Part shown: piece after piece, positions 31,901 through 39,808 of the stretch
How positions within the stretch are numbered: the stretch's first letter is position 1
How the letters are laid out: each line of letters begins with the position of its first letter
From: Candidatus Vecturithrix granuli
GTDB lineage: Bacteria > Moduliflexota > Moduliflexia > Moduliflexales > Moduliflexaceae
Length of the DNA stretch: 43,467 bases
Direction of reading: 5' to 3'
Assembly: GCA_000739535.1 (NCBI GenBank)
Contig: DF820474.1
Span: 6,799 to 50,265, forward strand
Program-made: the position numbers and the translations under genes
Notes under the pieces: generated by a model
What the model saw: only the letters and a program-made list of their open reading frames with translations
Database searches by the model: none
What the model was told of the DNA's origin: nothing

Positions 31901-33348
31901 TCGAAGCCGGGAAAATCGAACTGGAACCGGCCGAGTTTTCGCTAAAGACTTGCATTCGCACGGTTGTAGAAATGATCCGCATCAGGGTTGTCCAGAAGCA
32001 GTTGATTTTCTCCTATCAACCCGACGGAGACCTATCCTACACGCTTTTTGGCGACGAACGGCGGCTGCAGCAGGTCTTGCTCAATCTCCTCGGCAACGCC
32101 GTCAAATTCACCCTGACAGGCAGGGGGACCTTTCGGGTGAGCGCTCGCGATACTCGCCAGTCAGGCTCTCTGACGTGTCATCTGGAATTTGAGGTCGAAG
32201 ATACAGGTATCGGCATCCCCACAGAGAAATTGGCCGACATCTTCCTCCCCTTTGAACAGGTGCATGATCCTCGCATCAGAACTGAGGGCACGGGCTTAGG
32301 CTTAGCTATCAGCGATCAGATCGTGCGCTTGATGGGCGGCGAGATCCAGGTCGAGAGCCAGCCCGGAGTCGGTAGTTGCTTCCGGTTCGAAATCGAGCTG
32401 CCGGTCATTGCCTCTCCTGCGTCGGACCAAGTCAGACACATCCGAAAAATAACTGGCTTGAAAGACCACCCGCCCACCATTCTGATTGTGGATGACCATG
32501 AGGACAATCGCCGGGTGCTGCGCGAAATGCTGAAGCCCTTAGGCTTTCATCTGGTTGAAGCGGAAAATGGGCAGGAGGCTCTCGATCAGGTGGCCGCCGT
32601 TCAGCCCGATCTGATGTTGCTTGATCTCAAAATGCCGGTGATGGATGGGTATGAAGTCCTGACACGCCTGCGGGAGCACGACGCGGCATCCCTTCCGGTG
32701 ATTATCGCGTTCTCGGCCGGGGCCTACGATCATATCCGCCAGCAGAGCCTGGAAGCCGGCTGTGATGATTTCCTGGCGAAACCTTTTCAAATGGAAAAGC
32801 TGCTTGACATCCTGGAAAAACATCTGCATGTGAAATGGGAGCCTGAAACCGTCGCTCAGGAGACAACAGCAGCAGATCAGACATTCCCTCTGCCTCCGCG
32901 AGAGGATTTGCTCGCGTTACACAAAGCTGTCTTCATCGGTGATATTATGGCGATTCGAAAGCACTTAACTGAGCTTGAACACCGTGATCCCGCCTTGAAG
33001 CCCTTTGTGGATTTCTTTCGAGGACTGGCCGACAGTTTCCGGCTCGATCTGATGCGCGAGAAGCTTGACGCATTTCTGAATCCCCTGTCCTCGCCCGTTG
33101 AGATAGAGAAGCCGCGTCAGCAGGTGGATCGGAACATCACGGCAGATGCTCTGCACACTCTGCCAGAGGCGTGGCAGATCAGCCTGAAAAACGCCGCGTT
33201 ACAGGGTAACCCTGAAGCAATGAAGCACGTAATAAACCAGATTCGCACACAGGATGCTGCTCTGGCTGAAAGTCTCGCAGTTCTGACCGCGGAATTCGAA
33301 TTTGGTAAAATCCTGACATTGTTTCATGTATATAGAAGTCATCGATAA
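28990..33348 (+). CDS. Membrane hybrid sensor histidine kinase, dCache-PAS4-HisKA-HATPase-REC
   Basis: A 1452-residue sensor. TM1 (about 5-27) and TM2 (about 339-361) bracket a periplasmic double-Cache-like domain (ARTRAWYTSAVQAGKAAWSP is a Cache hallmark). Four PAS domains begin near 386, 516, 646 and 770. HisKA has H918 (NMSHELRTPLNG), the ATPase has GTGLGLAIS near 1099, and the receiver has D1212 (LLDLKMPVMDG). About 190 residues follow the receiver, partly helical, without a clear HPt histidine. The start at 28990 suits the AGGAG 11 nt upstream better than the ATG at 28981, which is only 2 nt from it. It is probably the phosphodonor for the neighbouring receivers; the ligand is unknown. 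Confidence 0.92.
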   Translation: MKKLSTLVVLSLSFVFLIAATTGLIGYISLHNGKQAVENLARQLQVQIFVSIREKLGDYLAMPHRLNRLNADIIAQNPGTIENLEGLRPIYLRQLKAFDSVTTVAIGVEKQGNYVGLGRRDDGYFSSGLVNHAMDSVYRVYLLDDQCQVVRLLTETPDYDARTRAWYTSAVQAGKAAWSPIYIFASGLDIGITAVLPIYNNARELVAVHQSALTVEFIDKFLQGLQIGKSGQVFLMEQDGMLVASSTAEPVIRKVADKFERLKAIESAVPFIRTASTYLKNQFGEMSHIPDMLNSHIAIDGQRYFLSAAKLRDLYGLHWIMVIGLPESDVMEQIDANTRTTILLCLVASLAAMWLGMIIARRLAAVNQRLELEIAERKQAEEALQGIAERYRKAEKLGQVGHWEYNIRTTEFSGSEEAKRIYGFDPASDHFPTDEIEQCIPERDRVHQALVDLIERNKEYHLEFEIITQDTQVHKTIVSLAEMEKDAQGNPLKVIGIIKDITALKQAQERLQIHSQRFRTVLSSLYAGILLVNEDTQIEFVNQAFCDLFQLECSPDDVTGLTAAALLERIKPVYADPVGAMFRIHEILRQGTPVKSEEVALNKQRTCLRDFIPIYIEGKRYGRLWHHQDITDRKHAEEALQESNNLLNSLIDASPVAIIVLDTEARVTQWNPAAEQIFGWNARETLGQFNPIVPPEQHAAFRLMFNRLLQGEVLRGVEIRRQRKDGTSIDILLSNAALRNTQGEAIGAITLFTDITDRKQAEEALNVALEKYKVLFDSFPLGISITDKNGKIVEANRESERLLGISQQEQTRRTYDSQEWRIIRPDGTPMPAEEYASVRALHEQRLIENVEMGIVKEQNEIIWISVTAAPIPLENYGVAIAYGDITARKRTEEALQQAKEVAETANRAKSAFLANMSHELRTPLNGILGYTQLLKRDPHLTAKQRQGIETIHRSGEHLLALITEVLDLAKIEAGKIELEPAEFSLKTCIRTVVEMIRIRVVQKQLIFSYQPDGDLSYTLFGDERRLQQVLLNLLGNAVKFTLTGRGTFRVSARDTRQSGSLTCHLEFEVEDTGIGIPTEKLADIFLPFEQVHDPRIRTEGTGLGLAISDQIVRLMGGEIQVESQPGVGSCFRFEIELPVIASPASDQVRHIRKITGLKDHPPTILIVDDHEDNRRVLREMLKPLGFHLVEAENGQEALDQVAAVQPDLMLLDLKMPVMDGYEVLTRLREHDAASLPVIIAFSAGAYDHIRQQSLEAGCDDFLAKPFQMEKLLDILEKHLHVKWEPETVAQETTAADQTFPLPPREDLLALHKAVFIGDIMAIRKHLTELEHRDPALKPFVDFFRGLADSFRLDLMREKLDAFLNPLSSPVEIEKPRQQVDRNITADALHTLPEAWQISLKNAALQGNPEAMKHVINQIRTQDAALAESLAVLTAEFEFGKILTLFHVYRSHR

Positions 33349-33371
33349 CTTCGACGCTGACATACAACATC

Positions 33372-33406
33372 AAATGCACTGCGAAATGACATTTCGCAGT
33401 GCATTT
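33372..33406. repeat. Perfect hairpin 5' of the sigma-54 regulator
   Basis: AAATGCACTGCGAAATG and its exact complement form a 17-bp stem with a 1-nt loop, ending 17 nt before the ATG at 33423. It is unrelated in sequence to family A but sits in the same place, just 5' of the ribosome site. Confidence 0.9.
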
Positions 33407-33422
33407 ACATGGAGTAAAGAGT

Positions 33423-34898
33423 ATGAACATACGACAGACCCCTGAAACGCCAGCAAGTATTCTGATTGTTGACGACCTGCCGGACAATCTGCGTTTATTG
33501 TCAGATATTTTACAAGACCAGGGCTATCTGGTTAGATTACTGCGCCAGGGAGAGATGGTGTTACCATCTGTGTTGAGTTTGCCTCCTGAACTTATTTTGC
33601 TGGATATCATGATGCCTGGCATGGATGGCTATGAAGTGTGTCAGCAATTGAAGACCGATGAACGCACGCGAGACATCCCGATTATTTTTCTCAGCGCGCT
33701 GGAAGATATTGCCGATAAGGTGAAAGCCTTTGCTGTTGGCGGCGTTGACTATATTACCAAACCCTTTCAGGCTGAAGAGGTATTGGCGCGGGTGCAGACC
33801 CACCTGACGTTGCAGCAATACCGCGCTCATCTTGCAGAATTAGTGGATGAGCGTACACGTGAACTCAAACACGCCAACGAACAATTACAGACGGCTCTGG
33901 CTGAAATCCGGCAATTGAAGGATCAACTTCAGGTTGAGAATCTCTATTTTCGTGAAGAGATTAAATTGGAACATAACTTTGACGAGATTCTCGGTCAGAG
34001 TCCATTGCTCGCCTACACGCTGTTCAAGGTTGCGCAGGTCGCCGCGACAGACACGCCGATCCTCATTCTGGGCGAAACCGGCGTCGGAAAAGAATTGATT
34101 GCCCGCGCGATTCATCATGCCAGCCTTCGCAAAGATCGCCCGCTTGTGAAAGTCAATTGCGCCGCGTTGCCTGCGCATTTGATCGAAAGCGAATTATTCG
34201 GCCATGAAAGAGGCTCGTTTACGGGCGCAATAGCCAAGCGGATCGGCCGCTTCGAATTGGCGGATGGGGCGACCCTCTTTTTGGATGAAATCGGTGAACT
34301 CCCGTTGGAATTGCAGCCCAAGCTGTTGCGCGTGATTCAGGAGGGGGAGTTCGAACGTCTCGGTAATTCTCGCACACTGAAAGTAGATGTGCGTCTGCTA
34401 GCGGCGACAAATCGGAATCTCGAAGCGGAAGTTCACGCCAAAAAGTTTCGTCAGGATCTCTACTATCGTTTAGCTGTGTACCCGCTCACCATTCCGCCGT
34501 TGCGCGAACGGCGCGACGACATCCCGCTGCTGGTTCAGGCCTTTGTGCGCAAGTTCAGCAAGAAACATGGCAAGCTGATTGAAACCATCCCGCAAGCCAC
34601 GCTGACAGCCCTGCAACAGTATGCCTGGCCCGGCAATGTCCGCGAATTGGAAAACGTGATTGAACGAGCGGTGATCACAACGCCTGATCACATCCTGCGC
34701 GTTGAATTGCCAGAAACGCCCATAGCGATTACAGAGCCAACGAAAACTTTGGAGACCGTCGAACGTGACTATATCACCCAGGTATTGAAATCCACGAACT
34801 GGAGAATTGAAGGCCCCAAAGGAGCGGCTCTCATCCTGGGACTGCACCCGAATACTCTTCGTTTTCGTATGCAAAAACTCAACATCAAACGTTCTTGA
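33423..34898 (+). CDS. Sigma-54-dependent response regulator (NtrC type)
   Basis: A 491-residue regulator with receiver (D61 in LILLDIMMPGMDG), a coiled-coil linker (LAELVDERTRELKHANEQLQ), AAA+ domain and Fis-type helix-turn-helix. Walker A is GETGVGKE (217-224); the sigma-54 loop reads GSFTGA (264-269) for the usual GAFTGA; DEIGELP and LAATNRNL follow. The C-terminus is GAALILGLHPNTLRFRMQKL, a Fis HTH. It would activate RpoN promoters after phosphorylation. GGAGTAAAGAGT precedes the ATG at 33423, so the longer in-frame start at 33399 is rejected. The targets are unknown. Confidence 0.94.
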   Translation: MNIRQTPETPASILIVDDLPDNLRLLSDILQDQGYLVRLLRQGEMVLPSVLSLPPELILLDIMMPGMDGYEVCQQLKTDERTRDIPIIFLSALEDIADKVKAFAVGGVDYITKPFQAEEVLARVQTHLTLQQYRAHLAELVDERTRELKHANEQLQTALAEIRQLKDQLQVENLYFREEIKLEHNFDEILGQSPLLAYTLFKVAQVAATDTPILILGETGVGKELIARAIHHASLRKDRPLVKVNCAALPAHLIESELFGHERGSFTGAIAKRIGRFELADGATLFLDEIGELPLELQPKLLRVIQEGEFERLGNSRTLKVDVRLLAATNRNLEAEVHAKKFRQDLYYRLAVYPLTIPPLRERRDDIPLLVQAFVRKFSKKHGKLIETIPQATLTALQQYAWPGNVRELENVIERAVITTPDHILRVELPETPIAITEPTKTLETVERDYITQVLKSTNWRIEGPKGAALILGLHPNTLRFRMQKLNIKRS

Positions 34899-34910
34899 TG
34901 TTTGAATTGA

Positions 34911-34949
34911 GGAGTGTCAAAGCTCATCTTTGGCGGTCAAAGCACTCCT
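34911..34949. repeat. GGAGTG-type hairpin after the sigma-54 regulator
   Basis: GGAGTGTCAAAGC...AAAGCACTCC can fold with an inner CAAAG/CTTTG stem. It is homologous to the element at 27571-27621 in opposite orientation and related to 22621 and 40731. The 34899-35194 gap holds this, the palindrome at 34979 and no gene. Confidence 0.75.
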
Positions 34950-34978
34950 GTTTCTCCTTTCAATTCAACTTACATATT

Positions 34979-34994
34979 CCACAATATATTGTGG
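34979..34994. promoter_or_regulatory. 16-bp perfect palindrome, operator-like
   Basis: CCACAATATATTGTGG is a perfect palindrome, followed by a half site AATATCTTGTGG ending near 35012. It has the size of a dimer operator and lies about 200 nt upstream of the ABM-domain gene. No known regulator is implied. Confidence 0.4.
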
Positions 34995-35194
34995 TTCTGC
35001 AATATCTTGTGGAGGATTGTGTCAACCTGGAAGAACGCGCCCGTGTTCTCGTCGCCTCGAACCTCTTGTAAAATCCTCTGTTATCATACCTTGCTCATCC
35101 GAACGTGCTGATGGCATGGAGTTTGAAATAAGAAGTGTATGATTGCACACTGACATTCAGGACGAACTGACTTAACAAACGTGAGGAAGGATTG

Positions 35195-35500
35195 ATGATT
35201 GCCGTGACCATCACCATGACCGTATTGCCTCAAAAACGTCAAGAATTGTTGCTCACTCTGCATGAGTTGATCGCGGTGATGCGCCAGGATACGGGGTTTC
35301 TCGACGCCCGGATCAGCATGAAAAACGGAAACAGTTCTGTGGTGACGCTGATAGCAGAATGGGAAACGCCGGAAGCGGTACAGACCTACATGCAATCCGA
35401 GTATTTCCGAATTTTATGCGGCGCCCTGCAACTGTTAACCTCCTCCTCAGAAGTGATGCTTCAGCAAAAGGACAATCTGAGCAAGGGGAAACCCGTATAG
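35195..35500 (+). CDS. ABM-domain protein (putative quinol monooxygenase, YgiN-like)
   Basis: A 101-residue dimeric alpha-beta-barrel protein of the antibiotic biosynthesis monooxygenase family. It shows the pattern VTITMTVLPQKRQELLLTLH, GFLDARISMKNGN, TLIAEWETPEAVQTYMQSEY. GAGGAAGG lies 5 nt before the ATG at 35195. YgiN-like members oxidise quinols or are only structural homologues; the last 30 residues are not typical. It stands apart between two signalling groups. Confidence 0.8.
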   Translation: MIAVTITMTVLPQKRQELLLTLHELIAVMRQDTGFLDARISMKNGNSSVVTLIAEWETPEAVQTYMQSEYFRILCGALQLLTSSSEVMLQQKDNLSKGKPV

Positions 35501-35600
35501 AGCGGAACAAACGTATAAACGCTGACGATGATAATAGACAAATATGTATTTAATAGGAGCTATCATGAGCATAAGCTCACCCGGCATGATGAAAAACAGA

Positions 35601-35663
35601 TGTAGCGCGAAACTCCAGTTTCGCGGCTATCAACGATGCGCGAAACTGGAGTTTCGCACTACA
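35601..35663 (+). repeat. Palindromic 5'-leader repeat, family A, before the chemoreceptor
   Basis: Full 63-nt copy: TGTAGCGCGAAACTCCAGTT...GAAACTGGAGTTTCGCACTA. Preceded by ATGATGAAAAACAGA and followed by TTTTCAGGGGAGGA, the ribosome site of the gene at 35687. The same flanks occur around the copy at 41816 (left) and at 1 (right). Confidence 0.95.
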
Positions 35664-35686
35664 TTTTCAGGGGAGGATGAAATGAC

Positions 35687-38419
35687 ATGAAAAGCATCAA
35701 ATATACCATACTTGTCAGTTTTTGCACCATGGCGGCAATCAGTATTACCGCGTTAGCGGTCGTGATTTCAAACAAAATCAGTGAGAGCCTGTCAACCCAA
35801 GCCGAGCATCTCAGCGCCCAGATGACGCATCAGATTTATGAAACGCTCAATTTGCCCCATCAGACCTTTGAACTCTTGATGCGAGAAGAAATTCGCCGCA
35901 GCGTCAAGGAATTATGCGAGAACCCGGTGTTAATTGCCAATGCAGAATTGGGGCGACTGAATACCTTAAAAGCTGAACTTCAGTCCGCAGCCAGAAAGCA
36001 TGAATGGGATTTTGCGCTCTTGTTAAATTTAAAAGCCCAGTTACTGGCGTCATTTCCTTCAGATCTGAATGACTTCGAGATTGAAGCGTATCTGCACACC
36101 TGGGATGTTAGCGAGCTTCTGCATCGGATGGCCGCAGAACCGTCCAGAGAAGAAACAGCTATGTGGGATACCTTTACCCGGCAGAATCTCCAGGCCTTAC
36201 ATGTTCTCAAATTAGACACCCGACCTTTTCCCGCCGAGGGCGCACTCAGTAGTGTCGCTGCAAGCATTATCACAAATGATTTTGACGAACCCCTTGGCAT
36301 CTGTCTTGTCGGAAAATTGTTGAATGATTACGTGGAGCCGTTGGAACGGCTGCACAGAATTGCCGGCTATGCCAGCATCATCTATCTCGACGCCATCCCG
36401 ATTGTCCACGCCGGATTGATCGCTCCTGAAGATTCAGCGCGCGATTTTGCGCCACTCCCCATACCTGTGGAAATTCAGAAGCGTCTCCTGGACAGCTCCA
36501 AAAAACAAAGCCACCACGTGTTCACCTTTGCCGGAGTCCCTTATCTTTCCGCCTGTTCCCCGCTCTCCTCCTTTACTGGGAAACAGCTCGGCTTTCTGTG
36601 CATCGGGCTGCCTGAATCGCAAATTACAGACGCTCAACAAACCGTTCTTTCGTCAGGAATCGCCGCAAAGCAAGAGGTCCAGGCATGGATTGTGAACATT
36701 GGTGTGGTCTCCTTAGGTTTTTTTGCGTTCGCCTCTTTCCTGATCGCCGCGAACATTGTCAAACCGCTCAGGCAGTTGACCGACCGGGCCAACAAATTGG
36801 CCCGCGGAGATTTTCAGGAAGATCTGCGCGTGACGTCCAGAGACGAAATCGGAGCCTTGAGTCAGAGCTTGAATGAGGTGATGCACTCCTTCCGGGAGAT
36901 TGCCGCAACGTCCGAAGCGATCGCGCTGGGACACGTCCAACAGCAGGTGGTGCCCCGCTCAACAGAAGATGTGTTAGGTCATTCGTTACAATATATGGCG
37001 ACGTATCTCAGCGAAATGGCCTCTCTGGCCGACACGGTAGCCCGGGGCGATTTGACGCGCACCGTTCACCTGCGTTCACACGACGATAGCCTGGGACAGT
37101 CGCTCCAGGCGATGACCACAGGTTTGCGGTCATTGATTGAACAGATTCGAACCAGTGTGGAACAGTTGACCTCCACCGAAGACGATATCTCGTCGCTGGC
37201 AACTCTCAATATCGAGATTGTCAAAAACGTCCATACCGCCATCGCGCAGATGACTGCGACCATGACCGAAATGCAAAACAGCGTGGCCGCGGTGTCGGAA
37301 AATATGGATACGCTGAATGCGTCCGTGGAAGAAACCTCGTTGTCAGCTTCCCAGATGGAGGCTTCTATGGATCATATTGCTTCACACACACAGAACTTCA
37401 CCCGCCAGGCTCAGCACACCATGGACTTTGTTACCCAGGTCGTCTCTGCCCTGGAACAGATTCTGAAAAGCACGGCCTCGTCTCAACAGTTGTCACAAGA
37501 AACGATGCAGGAGGCGCGTGAAGGCCAGCAAGCCGTCAAACAGGTGATGAGCAGCGTCCAGACCATTCAACAGACGATCAGCATGGCCGTCGAAGCGATT
37601 ACGCAATTCGCGCACAGTTCTGAAGAAATTGACACCATTCTGGAGGTCATTCGAGACATTACCGACCAGACGTCGCTCCTGTCCCTCAACGCCTCCATTA
37701 TCGCGGCTCAGGCCGGAGAACAGGGCAGAGGTTTTGCGGTGGTGGCCGGGGAAATTAAGCATCTCTCCACAGGGGTGGCCGCTTCGACGAAAGACATCGC
37801 CCGGATTCTTCAAAATCTCCAGCAGAATACCAGCCGGATCGTGCAGGCGGTACATGAGGGCGCGGCCGATGTGAAGTGCGGACTGGAGCACACCATCCAG
37901 GCGCAAACCACCCTGGAACACATCACGACCAGCGCGGAACGGTCATCCGCTATCGTCGCTGAAATTGCAGAGGCGTTGCACAGTCTCATGCTGATGACGC
38001 ACCAGGTCTTTGCAGCAATGACAGAAGTGAATACGATGACCGCCGACATGATGACCACCATCAATGAACATCAAATCGGAACACGCCAGATTCACCAGGC
38101 GATCGCGCAAATCACTGACCTGTCATTTCAGGTTCAGCAAGCCTCGGCTGACCAATTGGCCGGAGTGCGTCATGTCCTTGACTCCGCACAGGATGTTGTC
38201 ATGCTGATGGATCACAATTTGGAAAGTTCGCAGCACGTTGTGCAGGTGGTCAAAGACCTCTCAACCCAAGCGGATCTCCTGTTAGATGCGGTTGACCGGT
38301 TTAAACTGAGATCTGAGCCTCAAAGGGCGCATCCTGTCCTGGCGCCCCAATATTCAAGAGGAGGAAGGACGTTCATGGACCTCAAAGTGAACATGAACGT
38401 CCCCGCTTCTCCGGTATGA
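35687..38419 (+). CDS. Methyl-accepting chemotaxis-like receptor with atypical tip
   Basis: A 910-residue transmembrane receptor: TM1 (about 7-29), periplasmic sensor to about 335, TM2 (VNIGVVSLGFFAFASFLIAA), HAMP (KPLRQLTDRANKLARGDFQE), then a second HAMP-like repeat (MASLADTVARGDLTRTVHLR) and a long coiled coil with the signalling hairpin. The tip reads DQTSLLSLNASIIAAQAGEQ (660-679). Against Tsr, N376 is S663, E385 is I672 and R388 is Q675, positions used for trimer and CheA/CheW contacts. GGGAGGA lies upstream of the ATG. No cheA, cheW or other che gene is in the window. It may signal to the adjacent STAS, GAF and GGDEF proteins instead. Confidence 0.9.
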   Translation: MKSIKYTILVSFCTMAAISITALAVVISNKISESLSTQAEHLSAQMTHQIYETLNLPHQTFELLMREEIRRSVKELCENPVLIANAELGRLNTLKAELQSAARKHEWDFALLLNLKAQLLASFPSDLNDFEIEAYLHTWDVSELLHRMAAEPSREETAMWDTFTRQNLQALHVLKLDTRPFPAEGALSSVAASIITNDFDEPLGICLVGKLLNDYVEPLERLHRIAGYASIIYLDAIPIVHAGLIAPEDSARDFAPLPIPVEIQKRLLDSSKKQSHHVFTFAGVPYLSACSPLSSFTGKQLGFLCIGLPESQITDAQQTVLSSGIAAKQEVQAWIVNIGVVSLGFFAFASFLIAANIVKPLRQLTDRANKLARGDFQEDLRVTSRDEIGALSQSLNEVMHSFREIAATSEAIALGHVQQQVVPRSTEDVLGHSLQYMATYLSEMASLADTVARGDLTRTVHLRSHDDSLGQSLQAMTTGLRSLIEQIRTSVEQLTSTEDDISSLATLNIEIVKNVHTAIAQMTATMTEMQNSVAAVSENMDTLNASVEETSLSASQMEASMDHIASHTQNFTRQAQHTMDFVTQVVSALEQILKSTASSQQLSQETMQEAREGQQAVKQVMSSVQTIQQTISMAVEAITQFAHSSEEIDTILEVIRDITDQTSLLSLNASIIAAQAGEQGRGFAVVAGEIKHLSTGVAASTKDIARILQNLQQNTSRIVQAVHEGAADVKCGLEHTIQAQTTLEHITTSAERSSAIVAEIAEALHSLMLMTHQVFAAMTEVNTMTADMMTTINEHQIGTRQIHQAIAQITDLSFQVQQASADQLAGVRHVLDSAQDVVMLMDHNLESSQHVVQVVKDLSTQADLLLDAVDRFKLRSEPQRAHPVLAPQYSRGGRTFMDLKVNMNVPASPV

Positions 38420-38431
38420 TGAAGGCGATGT

Positions 38432-38490
38432 GTACCGACGGACAGCCTTGTCCACAGAGGAGTTCGGCGGACAAGACTGTCCGTCGGTAC
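38432..38490 (+). repeat. Leader hairpin before the STAS-like gene
   Basis: GTACCGACGGACAGCCTTGT pairs with ACAAGACTGTCCGTCGGTAC. It is preceded by CCGGTATGATGAAGGCGATG and followed by TACTTTTAAAGGAG, so it occupies the same slot as family A hairpins but has a different stem. Its GGACAGCC-TGTCC core resembles the repeat at 6150. Confidence 0.85.
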
Positions 38491-38516
38491 GGGTACTTTT
38501 AAAGGAGAAATGAACT

Positions 38517-38915
38517 ATGGAATTATTTGAAAATGAATATGTCAAGCTGTCAATTGACAAAAATGTTCCCTGTTTAGAATGGATTGGCAAGAAGTACATG
38601 CCATCGAAAGAATTCAGAGCCTCTGAAGAGAAAAGTGTACAACTATATTGTGAATATAAAAATATCTACCCTCAATTGGAGTGGTTTGTTGACGCTCGCG
38701 ATATAGGACCCATCGCCCCTAAAGACACGCAATGGGTGGTCAATGAAATTCTTCCGCACTTTGCCACAGCCGGTTTGACAAAAGAAGGATTTGTGGTTCC
38801 CAAAAACGTGTTAGGAAAAATGACCGTCAATTACTACACATCAAGAGTCGGGAAAATCATAGAAATTCGGATTTTTGAGACCGTTACAGCGGCAAAGAAT
38901 TGGCTGAAAGCCTAG
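38517..38915 (+). CDS. SpoIIAA/STAS-like protein
   Basis: A 132-residue protein resembling the STAS/SpoIIAA-like family: MELFENEYVKLSIDKNVPCL and EWIGKKYMPSKEFRA, then WFVDARDIGPIAP and IRIFETVTAAKNWLKA. Such proteins are single STAS-like alpha/beta folds that bind partners, often in signalling clusters. AAAGGAG lies 9 nt before the ATG. It has no obvious phosphorylatable serine motif. It stands between the chemoreceptor and the GAF protein on one strand. Confidence 0.7.
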   Translation: MELFENEYVKLSIDKNVPCLEWIGKKYMPSKEFRASEEKSVQLYCEYKNIYPQLEWFVDARDIGPIAPKDTQWVVNEILPHFATAGLTKEGFVVPKNVLGKMTVNYYTSRVGKIIEIRIFETVTAAKNWLKA

Positions 38916-38989
38916 CATCCTTACAAAACACAGGGATAGTTTGATATTATTAAGCACAATAAAACAAACTTGGGAAGGAGAAATGACGA

Positions 38990-39721
38990 ATGGGAGTAAA
39001 ACTGAAAACATTTTTTGATGAAGCCGGCCAAATCGGAGGAATCGCCGCCCGCGTGGCGCTGGCGAGATATACGACCCTGGCATCGAAGCGAGCCATTGAG
39101 CTGAACGATTCCCCGGAGATGATTCAGAAGTTTGAAAAGGCTCTTCAAAAAATACGGGCGGAATTCAAAACCGACAGCAGCGCATCCGTTCCAACTGGAT
39201 CGGCATTTGCTTCGCAGATGGTTGATGTGAAAAAACTGAGAAATGCTTTGACTGCCCTCGAAAGAGACAAACAACACGGCATTTCAGATCTCAATACAAC
39301 GATCAAACGCGTCACGGAAATGGCGGCCAAAGAGCTGAATATTGCTCGCGTCAGTGTGTGGTTTCTTGAGAATAACAACACCTTGCTCGAATGTATTGAT
39401 CTTTTTGACCGAAAACTGTCGAAACATAGTTCGGGTTTACAATTAGTTGAGAGGGATTATCCCACATATTTCGTGGCATTGAAATATGCAAGAGCGATTG
39501 ATGCGTATGACGCCAATACTGACCCGAGAACCTCGTGTTTTTCTGAATCATATTTACGGCCGCTTGGCATCGTTTCCATGCTCGACATTCCAATTTGGCA
39601 CAAAAGCGACCTGAAGGGGGTGTTGTGCCAGGAGCATATCGGCGCCAGGCGCAGGTGGACTTATGAAGAAGCCGACTTCGGCGTCGAACTGACAGGTTTG
39701 ATCAGCCAGGCGCTCGAATAA
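38990..39721 (+). CDS. GAF-domain protein
   Basis: A 243-residue cytoplasmic protein. Residues 1-85 are helical (IRAEFKTDSSASVPTGSAFA), and about 95-240 are a GAF domain (RVTEMAAKELNIARVSVWFL, then SYLRPLGIVSMLDIPIWHKS, LKGVLCQEHIGARRRWTYEE). This class senses small molecules or redox cofactors. AAGGAG is upstream of the ATG. No catalytic output is fused; its partner is probably the REC-GGDEF protein 87 nt downstream. Confidence 0.85.
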   Translation: MGVKLKTFFDEAGQIGGIAARVALARYTTLASKRAIELNDSPEMIQKFEKALQKIRAEFKTDSSASVPTGSAFASQMVDVKKLRNALTALERDKQHGISDLNTTIKRVTEMAAKELNIARVSVWFLENNNTLLECIDLFDRKLSKHSSGLQLVERDYPTYFVALKYARAIDAYDANTDPRTSCFSESYLRPLGIVSMLDIPIWHKSDLKGVLCQEHIGARRRWTYEEADFGVELTGLISQALE

Positions 39722-39808
39722 AAGAACATTGTTGAAAATCAAGCCGAACTGATGTGCCGGTTTCTGCCTGACAGCATACTGAGTCTCCAACCGGTTTTGG
39801 AGTTATGA

